This document shows, piece after piece, positions 35,766-47,816 of a DNA stretch of 64,000 bases. The translations under genes and the position numbers were made by a program. The DNA is taken from positions 25,967,139-26,031,138 of the forward strand of contig QVOM02000029.1 of the NCBI GenBank assembly GCA_003586115.2. The letters are read 5' to 3'. A model generated the notes under the pieces. That model worked only from the letters and a program-made list of their open reading frames with translations. It searched no databases and had not been told where the DNA came from. Numbering within the stretch: the first letter of the stretch is position 1; each line of letters opens with the position of its first letter. This stretch comes from Salvator merianae (taxonomy: Eukaryota; Chordata; Lepidosauria; Squamata; Teiidae).

Positions 35766-36985
35766 GGGGCTTTTCTGTACTTACTAGGGATGTGCTTCAC
35801 GCACATTTCATCTTGTTGCTTCACAGCGAAGCGAAGCTGGCAAAGTGAGTTTTCACACAAAAAACTCACGACAAAAGTTGCCGGCTTCACTTTCACTGCG
35901 AAGGCTTTCGCACATGGCTTCATTGCCAGCCACTGGCCAGCCCACCGGCTCTGCACCATCCACCCTTAAAGATATGGTGGCAGTTCATATCTTTAAGGGT
36001 GAATGGGCACAGAGGAGGCAGGCTGGGCAATTGCTGCCAACTAAGTCATGTGCCGCCCTTACACCCCGCACCCCCCCACACACAAATAAAATAAAAAGAA
36101 AAGCCCCTACACACACCCCAAAACACAAATAAAATAAAAAAGTAAAGTAAAGTAAAAAAATTAAAAACCTTATCTTTCGTAAAACCGCACGCGTCCTTTT
36201 TGAGCCCTCCGGCTCGTCTGCCTCCCCCTCCCATCAGAGAAACCTCTATTGGATGCCTGTTTCCCTGGCAGCAGGGAAGCGAGGCATCCAATAGGCTGGT
36301 GTAGCAGTCAGTCAAATATACTGACCAACTGCTGACACCAGCACAGCGAAAACTTTCAGCACGGCACCTTCGCCTTTAGGCTGCTGCAGAAACGAATGGC
36401 AGCAAAGGCAAAGGTAAGTATTCGCTCTTCGCGTTCGCGGTGCCATGGGGTTTTCGCTCTTTGCAGTAAAACAGCAAAAACGCTGTTTTCGTGTGAAAGG
36501 CGAAGGTGCCGAATGTTTTCGGCATATCCCTAGTACTTACCTGTCCATGGTAAGTACCAGTGGGTCTGGAGCAGCCAGGCCCCCTGGTTACAACCATGGA
36601 AGATGTGGTCTGGAATAGTGCCATCTACATGACATTGCTCATCCAGAATAGCCCCTGCCTCCACCCCCGCTCCTGCTTCAAAGCATGCACTTGCCTCTAG
36701 GCCAAGATCCTAATGCTAGGAACAAAGATTCCTAGCCTCATAGCCTCTGGGGGATTCATTTTGGGAGTGTGCTTTGGTGCACAGCCAAAATGCATCTTCT
36801 ACTGGTCATGAACATGGGAGTCATATCTTCTGCATGCCTCCCATGTTCTGGACTAGGGCCTGCTGTTCCACCGATAGACTCATTTGAACAGGTCTATTGG
36901 TAATCCCAATCAAGGTCTCCCTGATCTGGATCATGCTCTGTCTAATGCAAATGGAGCATACCAGAGAAAGGCAGGACCTCACAGA
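35766..36985 (+). mobile_element. H5 MITE split by T-hAT element D
   Basis: The left end, GGGGCTTTTCTGTACTTAC (35766-35784), continues after element D as GTACTTACCTGTCCATGG (36533 onward). The shared GTACTTAC is D's TSD. After 36540 come CAGTGGGTCTGGAGCAGCCAGGCC, ATTTGAACAGGTCTATTGGTAATCC and ATCATGCTCTGTCTAATGCAAATG, as in 10812-11343. The right end, near 36985, is degraded. Confidence 0.65.
35785..36532 (+). mobile_element. T-hAT element D (748 bp)
   Basis: Starts TAGGGATGTGC and ends GGCATATCCCTA. Perfect 8-bp TSD GTACTTAC (35777-35784 and 36533-36540). It is again built from hairpins: CACCCTTAAAGATATG and its inverse at 35961-36002, GGATGCCTG..CGAGGCATCC at 36251-36290, and outer arms with GCGAAGGCTTTCGC. 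Interior differs from elements A, B and C, and no tandem array is present. Confidence 0.85.
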
Positions 36986-38046
36986 TTTGCACTTATGTTG
37001 TTAGCAATTTTGCTCATAAATATATTTAAAAGATATCCTTGAACACAATACAATGAACTGACTTGTGATAAACAGCTATATAAGTTAACTGACTTCAGTT
37101 GGTTTTTTTATAAACTGGAAACATGGTAGCAGACCAGAAATAACAGAGGTAACTGCTCTGCAAGACGCTCCCATCTTGGAAAAATCTTATATTTTAAACC
37201 ATATTTTAAACTGCAAACTACAGAACACAGTTTTCCTTATTAGAACCTTTTTCCTGTGACCAACATTTTGAAACAAAGAAAGTAGGAAAGACTATTGAGA
37301 AATCATTAACCAGAGGGTCTGCCTGATTATATTGGAAAGATTTTGGCTTTTCTTAAGAGCTCTGATTTCATGGAAATAATCTGGGAAAACAAGTATTTGG
37401 GTAAAGTTAAATATTTTCTTTGTTTGTAAAAAGGACAAGAGTTACTAAAAATTATGCTGAACTTTGCAATAGAAAAAATACAAGAAGCAACTTTTCTTTG
37501 AATTTGGCTACCAAGAGTGCTGGACAAATTCTGTAAAACAAGATTTGGCTAATATACCATCAGTAAAAAAGAGGTTTACTGCAGAGGCAACATCATTGTT
37601 TGGCTTAACACATTTTTGTAATTAAACTGCTATCAAGCAATGTTGTCAAGGTACTTATAAACCTTTATTGCTGTTAATGTCACCCAAGCATGCATCCCCT
37701 TGCCCCTAATCACACTTAGTTTGCATTAAGCATGCACTCATGCACGTGAGGTAAACGTTTGGGGGTCCAATAGGGTTTATTCTTGGTTATATTTATGCCC
37801 ACTGGGAGGGTTCCTCCTGAAGTCGGAAGTTTGTTAGGCCACTTGGTCACAGTCCTCCTTACTATGGTGAGTTGCAAATATTGTTGAACCTCTGCTTTGT
37901 GGATGTAAAGAAAAGTCCCTGTGCCACCATCACCTTGAATCATGGTGTGAAAAATATGCCCTTGTACCTACTCTGGAAGCTGAAACTGGTGCAGAAGGCA
38001 GTGGCTACACTGCTAAGTAGGGTACCAGTGCATGCACACACACATT
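36986..38046. other. mostly unannotated; L2-like trace
   Basis: No gene. From about 37870 to 38030 the plus-strand translation includes LYLLWKLKLVQKAVATLLS, similar to the L2 block at 53.2 kb (WKLELAQNAAAQLL). I read this as a short L2-like LINE relic. Confidence 0.45.
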
Positions 38047-38721
38047 GGGCCTGTTCGCACTACAGCGGTAGACCGTTCCTGGCCGCTCGCTGGAACGGAG
38101 GCTTCGCACAGCCGCAGGCATGTGCCTCACCCGATCTGAACCCAACCTCCCCCGATTCGTACCTGATGTTGGGTAAGGCAAGACAAGTAATTACTTGTCT
38201 TGATTCTGACTTGCGTGATCGAGCGAAGATCAGGGACAGTGCTTTCGCACTCCCCTCGTCTTTTGTTTCCTGTCCATCACTCTGACGTCAGTGGATGTAG
38301 TCGGTTTCCGCATGCGCCGTTCCCCGCTACAAAGACGCCCGCCTGCTTCGGACCGTATTTCGTAAGCAAGGACGAAGCTGCGTCCGGTTTCCACCGTCTT
38401 CGCAACGGCTTCGTAATCCGGCCCCTTCCGCCTATTGCCGGATGCGAAGTCGGCTCCGCAGCTTCGGAGCGTGGCCACAGAAATGACGCCGCTAGGAAAG
38501 AGTGCTCCGCCAATGGCGGGCATCGGAGGGAGGGACATACGGGCGCGAGTGACGGAGCAGATACGAACCTGGTGCCGAAGCATTCGCACTGACGCGGCAG
38601 CCGGCTAGCTTCGGATACGGTCTACCGCCAACGAGTGCCAATGTGCAGCACCTCTCCTCATCTGCACCGACCTGAAGCATGCTAATTAGAACGTTCTGCC
38701 TGCCTAAGTGCGAACAGGCCC
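38047..38721 (+). mobile_element. H4 MITE, complete, CpG-rich (675 bp)
   Basis: Starts GGGCCTGTTCGCACTACAGC and ends CTAAGTGCGAACAGGCCC. Perfect TSD ATT (38044-38046 and 38722-38724). Very CpG-rich across its whole length, which in a methylated vertebrate genome suggests recent insertion. Overlapping open frames up to 130 codons on both strands are a consequence of GC richness, with no recognisable protein family. Inner inverted arms include CGGTAGACCGT..ACGGTCTACCG. Confidence 0.8.
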
Positions 38722-38734
38722 ATTATACCTGTGT

Positions 38735-38830
38735 TTGCTTTATTTATGTATTTATTAGTATTTCTATCCTACCTTATATCCAAGAGTTTCAGAGCAGATC
38801 ATAATGAAAATAATAATAATAACAACATTT
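38735..38830 (-). mobile_element. L2-like LINE 3' tail fragment
   Basis: TTTATTTATGTATTTATTAGTATTTCTATCCTACC followed by AGAG-rich sequence, as in the L2-like 3' end at 63455. The adjacent stretch to 39150 may include more of the same LINE, but this is unclear. Confidence 0.4.
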
Positions 38831-39605
38831 GTTATCGATTATTGTTTAAATGAACTGACTAAAACCAGCAAAGTGCCTGAAAGGGAAAGGGAGGCTAATG
38901 TGAAGATATGCATCTTCGTTAGGTGCCTGATGAATACAGTGAGTATGCCTGACACACCTCAGAGGGGAAGGGTGTTCACTAGTGTGGAGACTATCCCTCA
39001 GAATACTCTTCCATGCATCATCGCTTCTTTAATTTCTGTGGATGATGGAACAGCTAAGAGGGTCTTCCTAGCAGATCTTAGGGCACGGGCAGGTCTGTAT
39101 AGAAGGAAGATATTTAGATATTTGTGGTTCAAGCCATTTAGGACCTTATAAATTTTCAAACACAAAGAGTTATACTTTATATAACTTAAACAAGTTTTAG
39201 TCATTATGCATCCTTATCAATAAGTTTCATAACACTCCTAATTTCTAATTTCATATTAAATCACTTTTCCTCTTCCTGTATTCCTATCCCTAATTCCAAA
39301 CCCAGTCCTGGCCCTGTCCTTAACTGCCTCCTTTAATCTATTCTGTAGAGAGAGCCAAACCACTTAGATTAAATAATAAAATTTCTATTTTTGTAATTTC
39401 CCCTTTATGAATGATTTTATGAAACTCTCTTCTAATTTTAAACTCAGATCTCTTCTGGTCAATGATAGTTTTCTTTCCATCCTTTCAGTTCTTCACTCTT
39501 CTCCCCTTCCTAAGTCTGTGTTTCCCAAGATATAAATTCTTCTTCTTCTGTTCATTTCCAAATTATATATGATTTTCTTCTGTTTATTATTTCTCCAGAA
39601 ACAAA

Positions 39606-40114
39606 GGCCCTTTCTGCTTGTACCTTTAATCCATATTGAGGGCTAATGTTCAATTCTGAGCTACATAGATCTACACGTTAAGGGCAAACCCCCTGTTGGT
39701 CCACTCTGTCTGCACAAGACAGAGTAAGAATCAGATTAAGGGAGGCCTGAATATAGATCTCTGCTAGACCCAATTTATTGGGTCTAGCAAAGGGAAGAGT
39801 GGCTCTAATCCAGAATATGGAAGGCATGCAGAACGCATGCCTCTGGTGTTTTGGGAGCGCTGTGGGTCTCTTTCAGTGGTGTGCCGCAGTGTGATGCCAA
39901 AAAGCACCACCCAGAGACCCCAAAACTTTGAAAGTTTGTGTGTGTGTGTGTGTGGGGGGTGACCATGAAGCTTGCATGAGTTTTGCAGCCACAGCATTTG
40001 GTAATCTGAATAAGCACCATTGGTATAGACAGCACTGATCCCACCCATGCCTCTCTGTAAGCCAGATCAGAGGGGTGGGCTAATCCAGAGAAGCATATAA
40101 GTGCAGAAAGGGTC
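39606..40114. mobile_element. GGCCC-terminus MITE, 509 bp
   Basis: Starts GGCCCTTTCTGCTTGTACC and ends TAAGTGCAGAAAGGGTC. AAA and AGA flanks are a near-match 3-bp TSD. Termini are of the H1 type, but the interior is distinct and contains a (GT)n run at 39936-39953. Confidence 0.6.
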
Positions 40115-41810
40115 AGAGACAACACCCCATAATACTTATTCCATCACTTCTTGTATGCGACCCATATAATCAAGGGTGCAGGACCACTTCTGGCCTTCAA
40201 GGATCATCATGACATTTCATACTGCAAATGCTCCTTCAGGGAGCTGCTTTTGAAATCTCAAAAGAGATCAAAAACATTGTGCTAGTGAGTTGATTCTGCG
40301 TGATAGAAACACCTCTGCTTCACAACGGTTGTCTTCTTTCTCTCACTAGAGTACATCATAACATCCCATATTTATTTTCTTCTTCTGTTCAAGTAACCTT
40401 TTCCAGTTTAATTTATGTTTTCACAGTCAATGTAAGTATATTTCTAAAAAGAGCTCTTACAAGGTTTTTTTTTAAAAAAATCTTCCAATTATTCTTTTTT
40501 TTTTTTTTAAGCTATACAATTTTTAATTTTCTTTTCTCCTCCCTCTCTCCCCTTTCCTTTCTTCTTCTCCTCCTATACCTATATCTATGAATTTTCGCCA
40601 TTATTTAAAAGTTGTTTTTCTCTCCAGTATCTATCCTAATATACAAAAACCAGTCTGGGAAAAAAGGAAGGGAAAGGCAAAAAATACTGACATAAGCAAT
40701 GTTTCTCTTCTCCTGTTGAAAACATTTTTGTTGAATACGAGAGCTTGGCAGTCCACAATGTATTACTTAAGATAAGGTTTCACTGTTTTCTTTTTATTTT
40801 AATTAAGTCAAAATTGGTTTAGCCATCTCTATCTATGCATGGATTCCAAGGCAAAAATAAGACATTCCTAAGATAACAAAAGGGGGGAAAGAAAATGGGG
40901 AAAGAGAGAATGATAGAAAAAGTAAAAAACACTATGCCAATTCATTCCAGGTTTCTTCCAGTCCAATGGAGTGATACCAATGGAAAAATCTTGTTCCTTG
41001 TTTTAAAAACAAAGGAATTTTGGTATTTATGCATGATGTTGTACCTCCTATACCCCTCGTGAACACCAACTATGGTAAGGATGAAATAGAAGTACAAGAC
41101 CTCTGTACTCACCCAGCTGCTATCTTGCCAAAAATGCCCCATAGCTATCCATTCTTGAGGAAGCAGATGTGTGTGTCCTCTCTGCACTCCCCAGGTTAGA
41201 TGGTATATGCACTTCTGTGCTGCTCTTTGCTATTTGGTGTTTATTGTTTGTTGTCATTGCTATTGTTAGTGCTGTATAGTTGGCAATTTCATTTGCCACA
41301 CTTCATTTCATAATAAAGACACAAAAAAGGGACAGAACAAAAATGAAAGAAAATGAGAAAGCAACGAGAGAGAGAGAGAGAGAATAGAGCTGCAGAGACA
41401 GAGGAATGAAGAATGAGAAAGTGAGAGATTGAAAAGAAGCCATAGACAGAAAGGGGAAAGGGATAATCCCAGTAAAGGTCAAAACAGAAGTAGCCATTAG
41501 CTGGATTAGATCCAGGGTCTTGTATGTAGAAGGATCTAGATGGCATTTTGGGGTTGTGCTTGTATGATTTCAAAGTAAATTGCACTAGCAAAGCAACATC
41601 CCATCTGTCCAAGTCTCTCCAAGTGTAAGAGTCAAGTTATCCAGAATGAAACAGAATGAAGCACTTCATGGATGACATTTGCCTAGCATCTTGATATCCT
41701 CTGGCCAACTAACCAAAAATAGTAGGTATGAAGAGGTGCAGTGCAATTAAGTACAATCAGTGTTGCTGATCCTTGTGCTGGGGGGATAGTAGTAATAAAA
41801 AGACAGACGA

Positions 41811-41878
<68 letters not shown>

Positions 41879-42066
41879 AATTGAGACAGAAGCCTCAATG
41901 TGCTTAAAACAGTCTAAGGACTTATTGTAGCATGATGGCTTTTGATTTGAGGGTTGTAGAAAGTTAAAACAGAAATTAGGAGTATAATTAATATAACAAT
42001 ACTTAGAATTTTTCAACAAAATAAATAAAATGAAATACATACATATGAAAGAAACTTATATGACTG
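40115..42066. other. no gene; (GAAA)n and T-rich tracts
   Basis: Contains poly-T near 40495-40509, an (AG)n tract near 41370-41390 and a long (GAAA)n at 41811-41880. About 40942-41187 minus strand gives a translation with GHFWQDSSWV…EVLYFYFI, weakly like the C-terminal end of L1 ORF2, too weak to call. Confidence 0.45.
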
Positions 42067-42200
42067 CAGAGATGTGCACAAAACTATATTTGATGGTTCA
42101 GCTCTAACTGAACAAAACAACCACTGTGAATGAGCTGATTTGATTTGAACCTTAGACCATCAGGCCCTATTCTATAAACAGATTCAGTGGTTATCCAAAC
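42067..42200 (+). mobile_element. G-hAT-like fragment
   Basis: Begins CAGAGATGTGCAC, the inverse of the GTGCACATCTCTA terminus, followed by GGTTCAGCTCTAACTGAAC and TTTGATTTGAACC. Similar GGTTCA/GAACC-rich sequence at 43326-43460 may be its other part, separated by the H4 insertion. No TSD found. Confidence 0.4.
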
Positions 42201-42589
42201 TGGTTCATAGAACCCTCTATTCTATTCCCTGCCTTTGTTTCCCCAATCACATTGCAGCCTAACCTGAACTTGTCCACAGCCTCTCTGCACCACATTCTCA
42301 CACCTCTTATCTTTTCATGTCTTGCCTTCCAGTCATCCCAAACTGGACCTGGAATGAACCACTGCGACAGGCAGGTCAATTGATCTACCTAATTTCCTAG
42401 CCTACTGGGCCTTCCAGGTGGAGGAATATGGTCTACCCAGCAGGCCAAGTGTGGCTCAAACAGGAATGACCAAGTTTTTGCTCATCCACAGAATTGGCCT
42501 TCTGGAAGAACCCATGGTCTTCCATCCAGAACACCTAGTAAACTGGGAAAACAGACCGATAATCAGCCTACAAAAAAATTGCATGGCTG

Positions 42590-43145
42590 GGGCTTTTCGC
42601 ACTGAGCTCCGTAGTTCGTTCCCAGTAGTTGGCTTCGGACCGGAGGGGTTGGAGAACGCTGGCTGCCCTTCACACTCCCGGCCAGAGGAATGGACCCAAA
42701 GCCGACCAGCAGAGGGAACAGTGAGAATGGCATCCGCTAGTTCGGTACCACACTCCGTACCATCGAGCTCCGCTTCATAACCAGAGGGCTCCTTACGGAG
42801 TCGGCTTCGTAGTGGCAGCTAGGCTGCCATGCCCAAAGAGCTATCCCAGGCACGAAGCAGCGGACCGGGGTACGAAGCTTCGGACCACGCATGCGCAGCC
42901 ACACCAGCCATGCCCGGCCGCCATTTCAAACACCAACGGGAGTGCGAAAGCACCATGCCCGATCTTTGCTCCATCGCGCAGGTCGGGATGAAGACAAGCT
43001 TTTACTTGTCTAGCCTTACCCAAGATCAGGTACGAATCTGGTGCGATGTGGTTCGGATCGGGTGAGGCGCGCGCCCGCGGCGGAGTGAAAGCTCTGTTCC
43101 AGCGAATGGACAAGAGCATTCCACCGCCGTAGTGCAAAAAGGCCC
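42590..43145 (-). mobile_element. H4 MITE, CpG-rich (556 bp)
   Basis: Starts GGGCTTTTCGCACTGAGC and ends GTAGTGCAAAAAGGCCC. Shares ATCGCGCAGGTCGGGATGAAG and ACTTGTCTAGCCTTACCCA.GATCAGG with 34222 and 38047. Flanking triplets CTG and AGA do not match, so no TSD could be shown. The long frames on both strands are not credible genes. Confidence 0.65.
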
Positions 43146-43460
43146 AGAGTTGGCAGTAGCCCAGTCTCTGATACCTGGAGGCTGGGGCACAAAATGGTAA
43201 GAAGCCACAGATATGAAGGGGCAGGTCACAGACATGCCCAGTGTAGGCTGCACCATGATCAAGGAAACAAATTGGAAGGCTGCAGGCATGATTAGGAAGG
43301 CCCAAATGCAATAGCACAGAGACATCTAACCAGTGAACTGTTCAGGTTCAACCCCCATCTATTTTGTCTGGTTCTATAACAAGTTGAAGCACATTGGTTT
43401 TATTTAAAACTGGTTCAGGCACAAATCTGGGAGGTTCAAAAGGTTTTATCATGAACCAAT

Positions 43461-44189
43461 GGCTTATAAAACTTGTGACCACCACAAGTGTTGCAGAAAT
43501 CAAATATGGTTTTAAATATGGTTTTAAGTGTGGCCTGGAACTTGTGGCCCTTCTGTTAGAACAGATCTGCATACTATATTGTGATCCCATGGAGGATGGA
43601 GCAATCACTGGTTTTTATTGCTTTACAAAGATAGCTGGGAAGACAGTACGTCCATGTCAGGTTTCATTAATATTTGTTTGATGAGTTGTGTGCAATTTCT
43701 TAAATCATATTTAAAAGCCATAAAATGAATGTGCATTAATAGGGTATGTATACAGACCAATGTACATAAATATTGAATCCTGACAACTGTGCAAAGGCCA
43801 CCAACATTGGCTTGTCACTTTTAATCAGGTAAGACTAAGGCCACCTCCCCTTCTCTCATCCTTTGGAAAGAAATCAGCTTGTTGTTCCCTCTGGCAAATT
43901 CTCAGCTCTCCTCAACAGGGTATGTATTTAAAAATCATGTTCTCCCCAAATACACTCTGTTCAATCATTTACACAACATGAACATCATGGTTGCAAATAA
44001 TCTTGTTCCGCTTGACAAAAGATTAACATTAAAAGTCCTAGCAGGAGGTGGGGTAGGGTATTTATTTGAAGTCCCAGTGTAAAGCTTCAATATTGAACAA
44101 GAAAAGCATTTCTCAAGAAAAGAGAAGTGTTGGTGTTTCTTACAGTTCTATGTAATGTGAACAGTCCCGGGGGAATGCCCTGGGGCAGC
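43461..44189. other. unannotated, no gene seen
   Basis: Nothing recognisable. Confidence 0.45.
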
Positions 44190-44350
44190 TTTGCAGTGGC
44201 AGTATACCAGAGCAAAAAGCATACTAGGAGCCTCTCTTCCACATGCTGATGTGGTCTAAGGGAGACTCTGGATGGGGTCTCCCTTAAATCACAGCAGTAT
44301 GCAGAAGGGAGGCTCCTAATTACACTTGCTGGTCCGGTATACTGGCCAGT
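44190..44350. repeat. palindromic MITE-like sequence
   Basis: Imperfect inverted arms: CAGTATACCAGAGCA..TACTAGGAGCCTC at the left pairs with GAGGCTCCTAAT..GGTCCGGTATACTGG at the right, around GGAGACTCTGGATGGGGTCTCC. About 160 bp. Boundaries and TSD not resolved. Confidence 0.55.
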
Positions 44351-44723
44351 GAAGAAACATCCCCGGTCATTGCTGCCATGCACCCATGACATCATCCCCA
44401 ATCGTGTGGAAAAGACTGGGCAAGCTGAGATGACTTTCAAATTTCAGAGGGATGGATGTGGCCCATTGTATACATCTGGGAGTTTGTTTGCTGCCTGCCT
44501 GATGGCATACTTTTCTGTAGGTCACTTGCTGCTGTCTACGTTAGGAACTCCCAAGCTAAGGGCACAACAGAAAAGTCTCCTGCCCTGAAGCCAGAGATCC
44601 TGTTCAAACTTTTCTTTGGAAGAAGCACTTTCTTTTCTTGTGTGTATATTTTCCATTTATCTAATTTTATAATTTATTTTTAATGTTTTATATGGTATTG
44701 TATCTCCTCCTCCCCTCCTCCTC

Positions 44724-44837
44724 NNNNNNNNNNNNNNNNNNNNNNNNNNNNNNNNNNNNNNNNNNNNNNNNNNNNNNNNNNNNNNNNNNNNNNNNNNNNN
44801 NNNNNNNNNNNNNNNNNNNNNNNNNNNNNNNNNNNNN
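44724..44837. other. assembly gap (N run)
   Basis: 114 undetermined bases, flanked by (CTC)n on the left and (TTCC)n/(TTCT)n on the right. The gap very likely covers a pyrimidine-rich microsatellite whose true length is unknown. Confidence 0.98.
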
Positions 44838-45320
44838 CCCCCTCCTCCTTCCTTCTTCCTACTTCCTTCTTCCTTCTTTTCCCTTATGACTTGAGCAGTT
44901 TCTCTTTGGAAAGGTAGATTGCAAATAAATGGTCAATGAAGAATGGTTATGTGGAAAATATAGGAAGAGTCACTCTGCTAATGTTCATCATAGATGTATC
45001 TGCTTTGATTGTTATACCATCACTTTTAAAAAATATATGCTCTGAATAGGGGTCATCACAGGATGGCAATAAACGTTATGGTAGATGGTTAGCCTTTTCT
45101 GTCCAAACCAGCGGTGTTGTGCTTCATTTCTGTTCACTTTCTTGGTAAAATCAATAATATAGATTGTATAAAGTTCCGTTGTACTTCCGTGCTCTGATTT
45201 TCTCATAATTTTAACTACAAGGATGCTGGTTAGGAAGTGTCAAGCAAAAACCACTTACATGGGGATGGTAATCTGTTATGATGTTATAGTGTTTACCTAG
45301 GACTTACAAATAGACTCTAG

Positions 45321-45500
45321 GGCCCTTTCTGCACTTGGCTTTATTCTGGACTATATCCCAGAATAGGGACCTGCTATCCACATGCTAGTGCAGATTATAG
45401 CAGGCCCCAGGTGGGGTCTCCCATAGTTCATAGTAGCATGCAGATGGCAGATCCCTATTCCAGGATATAATATGGAATAAGGCCAAGTGCAGAAAGGGCC
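45321..45500. mobile_element. H1 palindromic MITE
   Basis: 180 bp, from GGCCCTTTCTGCACTTGGC to GCCAAGTGCAGAAAGGGCC. Perfect TSD TAG (45318-45320 and 45501-45503). The best preserved H1 copy in the window. Confidence 0.9.
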
Positions 45501-46079
45501 TAGAAGTCCATGATGGTATGTACTTCCCTATTACTGAGAGCCAGAGACTCATAAAGAAGCTTCCTTTAAGATTTTTCTGCTAAACACAGAAAACACAGGC
45601 ACTTGAGTGGATTAATTCAGAGGTATTGAATGCAAGACTGGTATACTGGCAGCTTCTTAAGAGACATGTGGGAGATGTGTCTATATTCTCTTGCATCAAG
45701 GATACCCTTCCACAGATGCGGGGAGGGATATTTCTTGAAATGAGTGATTTGATTATTAGAAGTATAGAGAGATGGGTTTGTGATGGGCATGGGGACTGCA
45801 TTGTTAGTTGGTGTTTTTATATGTGTGTGTATATACAGAGAGAACACAAAAAAATCAAATATATATTGTATATCATTACTATATACAGAAAACAAATGGC
45901 AAACCATATGATACATAATAATATGCAGATTATAAATTACACAGCATAAAGTAAAAGAGACCAAAACTGTAACAATACTAATTAAAGGAAGATCACTCCT
46001 TCTTCCAGCCAAGAGCAGAGCCAAGAAACACACAAGTACAACAACCAGCACTGATCTTCCTTCTATCTAATAATCAGGA

Positions 46080-46990
46080 TCTGGTACTGAACAGTGTTGG
46101 GGAGAAGCCAGAGGTCATGGTACATGTTGATACCAATGACATTGGGAAGGTTGAGCAGGGGCTCCTGGAAATGAAAATTAGGTTGTTAAGTAGAAGATTG
46201 AAGTCCAGCATGTCCAAGGTTATCATGTCGGATCTGCTTCCTGTTCTACATGGAATACTAGCTAGATGGGAGGCATTCAGGGACCTCCATGCCTGGATGA
46301 GGCAGCAGTGTCAGGAAAAAAAGGGTTTAGATTTGTTAGGAACTGGGGAACACTTTGGGACAAGCCAAACTTGTACAAAAGGGATGGATTTTACTTGAAT
46401 CAGAATAGAACCAGACTGCTAGTACTTAATATTTCAAAGGTTGCAGAGGATCTTTTAAACTGATCCCTGGGGAAAAGTCAGCAGGAGCTGGCCAGCATCC
46501 AGTTCAGGAAAATGTACGTTTGAGTGAGGAGGGTTGGAATTATGCACATAGTACTAAGCTGAGTGGTAATATTCAAGGATAAACATATAAAGGACAGTAT
46601 AAAAATTCTCAATAGTATTCAAGAAGAAAGAAGAAAGAGGCAGTCTAAGGATTCTCATGTTCTTACAGGACGGAGTTTGCACCAGAGGAGTGCATGTGAT
46701 TGTCTATATGCAAATGCTGAAAGCCTCTAAGCCAAAAAAAGGGAGCTGGAATGCTTAGTGGTGCATTAAAAAAAAGGATATTATCAACATAACTGAAACC
46801 TGGTGAATTGGGGAAAACCAATGGGATACAGTTATCCCAAGTTACAAACTGTACAGAAAAGACAGGTAAGGGTAAATTGGAGGTGGCGTTGATATGAAAA
46901 AGACTGGTTATTAATAAACATGAATACATTTGAATGCGCAGAAACACAAAAGCTGGAAAGTGTGATGACCCTGTTGCTGTGCCAATGGAA
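46080..46990 (+). pseudogene. L3/CR1-like LINE, ORF1 esterase and EN start
   Basis: Two decayed coding parts in the expected order. At 46117-46470 the translation carries VHVDTNDIGKVEQGLLEM, the GxND block of the SGNH-type esterase domain of CR1-clade ORF1, then SDLLPVL…RWEAF and, after a frameshift, a DGFYLNQNRT block equivalent to DGxHL. At 46680-46900 the frame resembles the start of the endonuclease domain: ITETW (TETWWD in CR1), NQWDTVIPSYKLYRKDR and GGGVDM. The pattern fits an L3-like element older than the CR1 at 58.7 kb. RT is absent here; the element at 5.6-7.5 kb holds the opposite half of a similar LINE. Many stops; not functional. Confidence 0.7.
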
Positions 46991-47816
46991 TTGTGCTAAC
47001 TCAGGCTAGTATAAAACAAAAATCATGTACTGAAGCAACCTAGTTTTGCCATTCCAGCTGGACTCTATATACTTCCTACCCATACTGTATTTGCATTAAC
47101 AGGAAATGTTTCCACAAAGCATTGATATCTATGGATCATACTTTTAAAGCGGAATTGTTATGTTTCAAAATGGTGTCCAGATTGTCTGGGTTTAGGGCTG
47201 CCATGCACCATGGTCCATGCCCCTACCCTGCATATTAAACATAATTTAGGCCTTTCTGACACAAAGCTTTCCCATGCCTTATGTACCAGGACAGCTTAAT
47301 TCGAATTAAAAGCACATATCGTAAAACCTGCTCTGCCTACAGAGCCTACCAATATGTTAGGAATCAGTGTCAGGTGCACTGTAAACCTACTTTCCCAAAC
47401 TTAATCAGAAATGTGAGAAATCAGTATTCACTTCTTAAAATCCATTGACTACCACTGGATTTGAATATTGTGTCTGAATGTAGGAGTTTGGTTACAGGAT
47501 TGATTAAATATACCCTTTCTTAACATATCTGCAGTGTAACTTGGATGAATCATCTTAGAAGGAAACCCCAAGGGATTAAGACTGGAATCACACTTTTTTT
47601 TTTCCAACTCAAAAGCAGCTTGGAGGTGGAATCTGTTCCCCATCACACATCTAATCCACACTGAAGGCAATAAAATGTGGATTAGAGGTAGGATGTGAAC
47701 ATTAGCTACTCCACGCTACCATCTCTAAGCTGCTTTTGTTCTACAGTTTTATTGGTGTGTAGATGTAGCCTGAACTCTCATTTACACAGCTAGGAAAAAA
47801 GACTACAAAGAAAAAA
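46991..47816. other. unannotated; possible decayed palindromic MITE
   Basis: No gene. About 47590-47750 has partly inverted AGCAGCTTGGAGGTGG / CCATCTCTAAGCTGCTTTTG pieces, also present near 51540-51610 and 14215-14350. These may be a further old MITE family. Confidence 0.4.

Noticed and set aside
38200..38592. Overlapping frames of 119-137 codons on both strands as a possible gene
   Set aside because: They lie wholly within a TSD-flanked GC-rich H4 MITE, where stop codons are rare by composition. No protein family resemblance.
40942..41187. L1 ORF2 C-terminal fragment
   Set aside because: Only a weak resemblance (GHFWQDSSWV) without supporting motifs on either side.
41683..42040. Phe/Leu/Ser repeat frames, membrane-protein-like
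   Set aside because: Direct translation of the (GAAA)n microsatellite on the minus strand.
44683..44889. 68-codon open frame across undetermined bases
   Set aside because: Most of it is the N gap; no evidence of coding.
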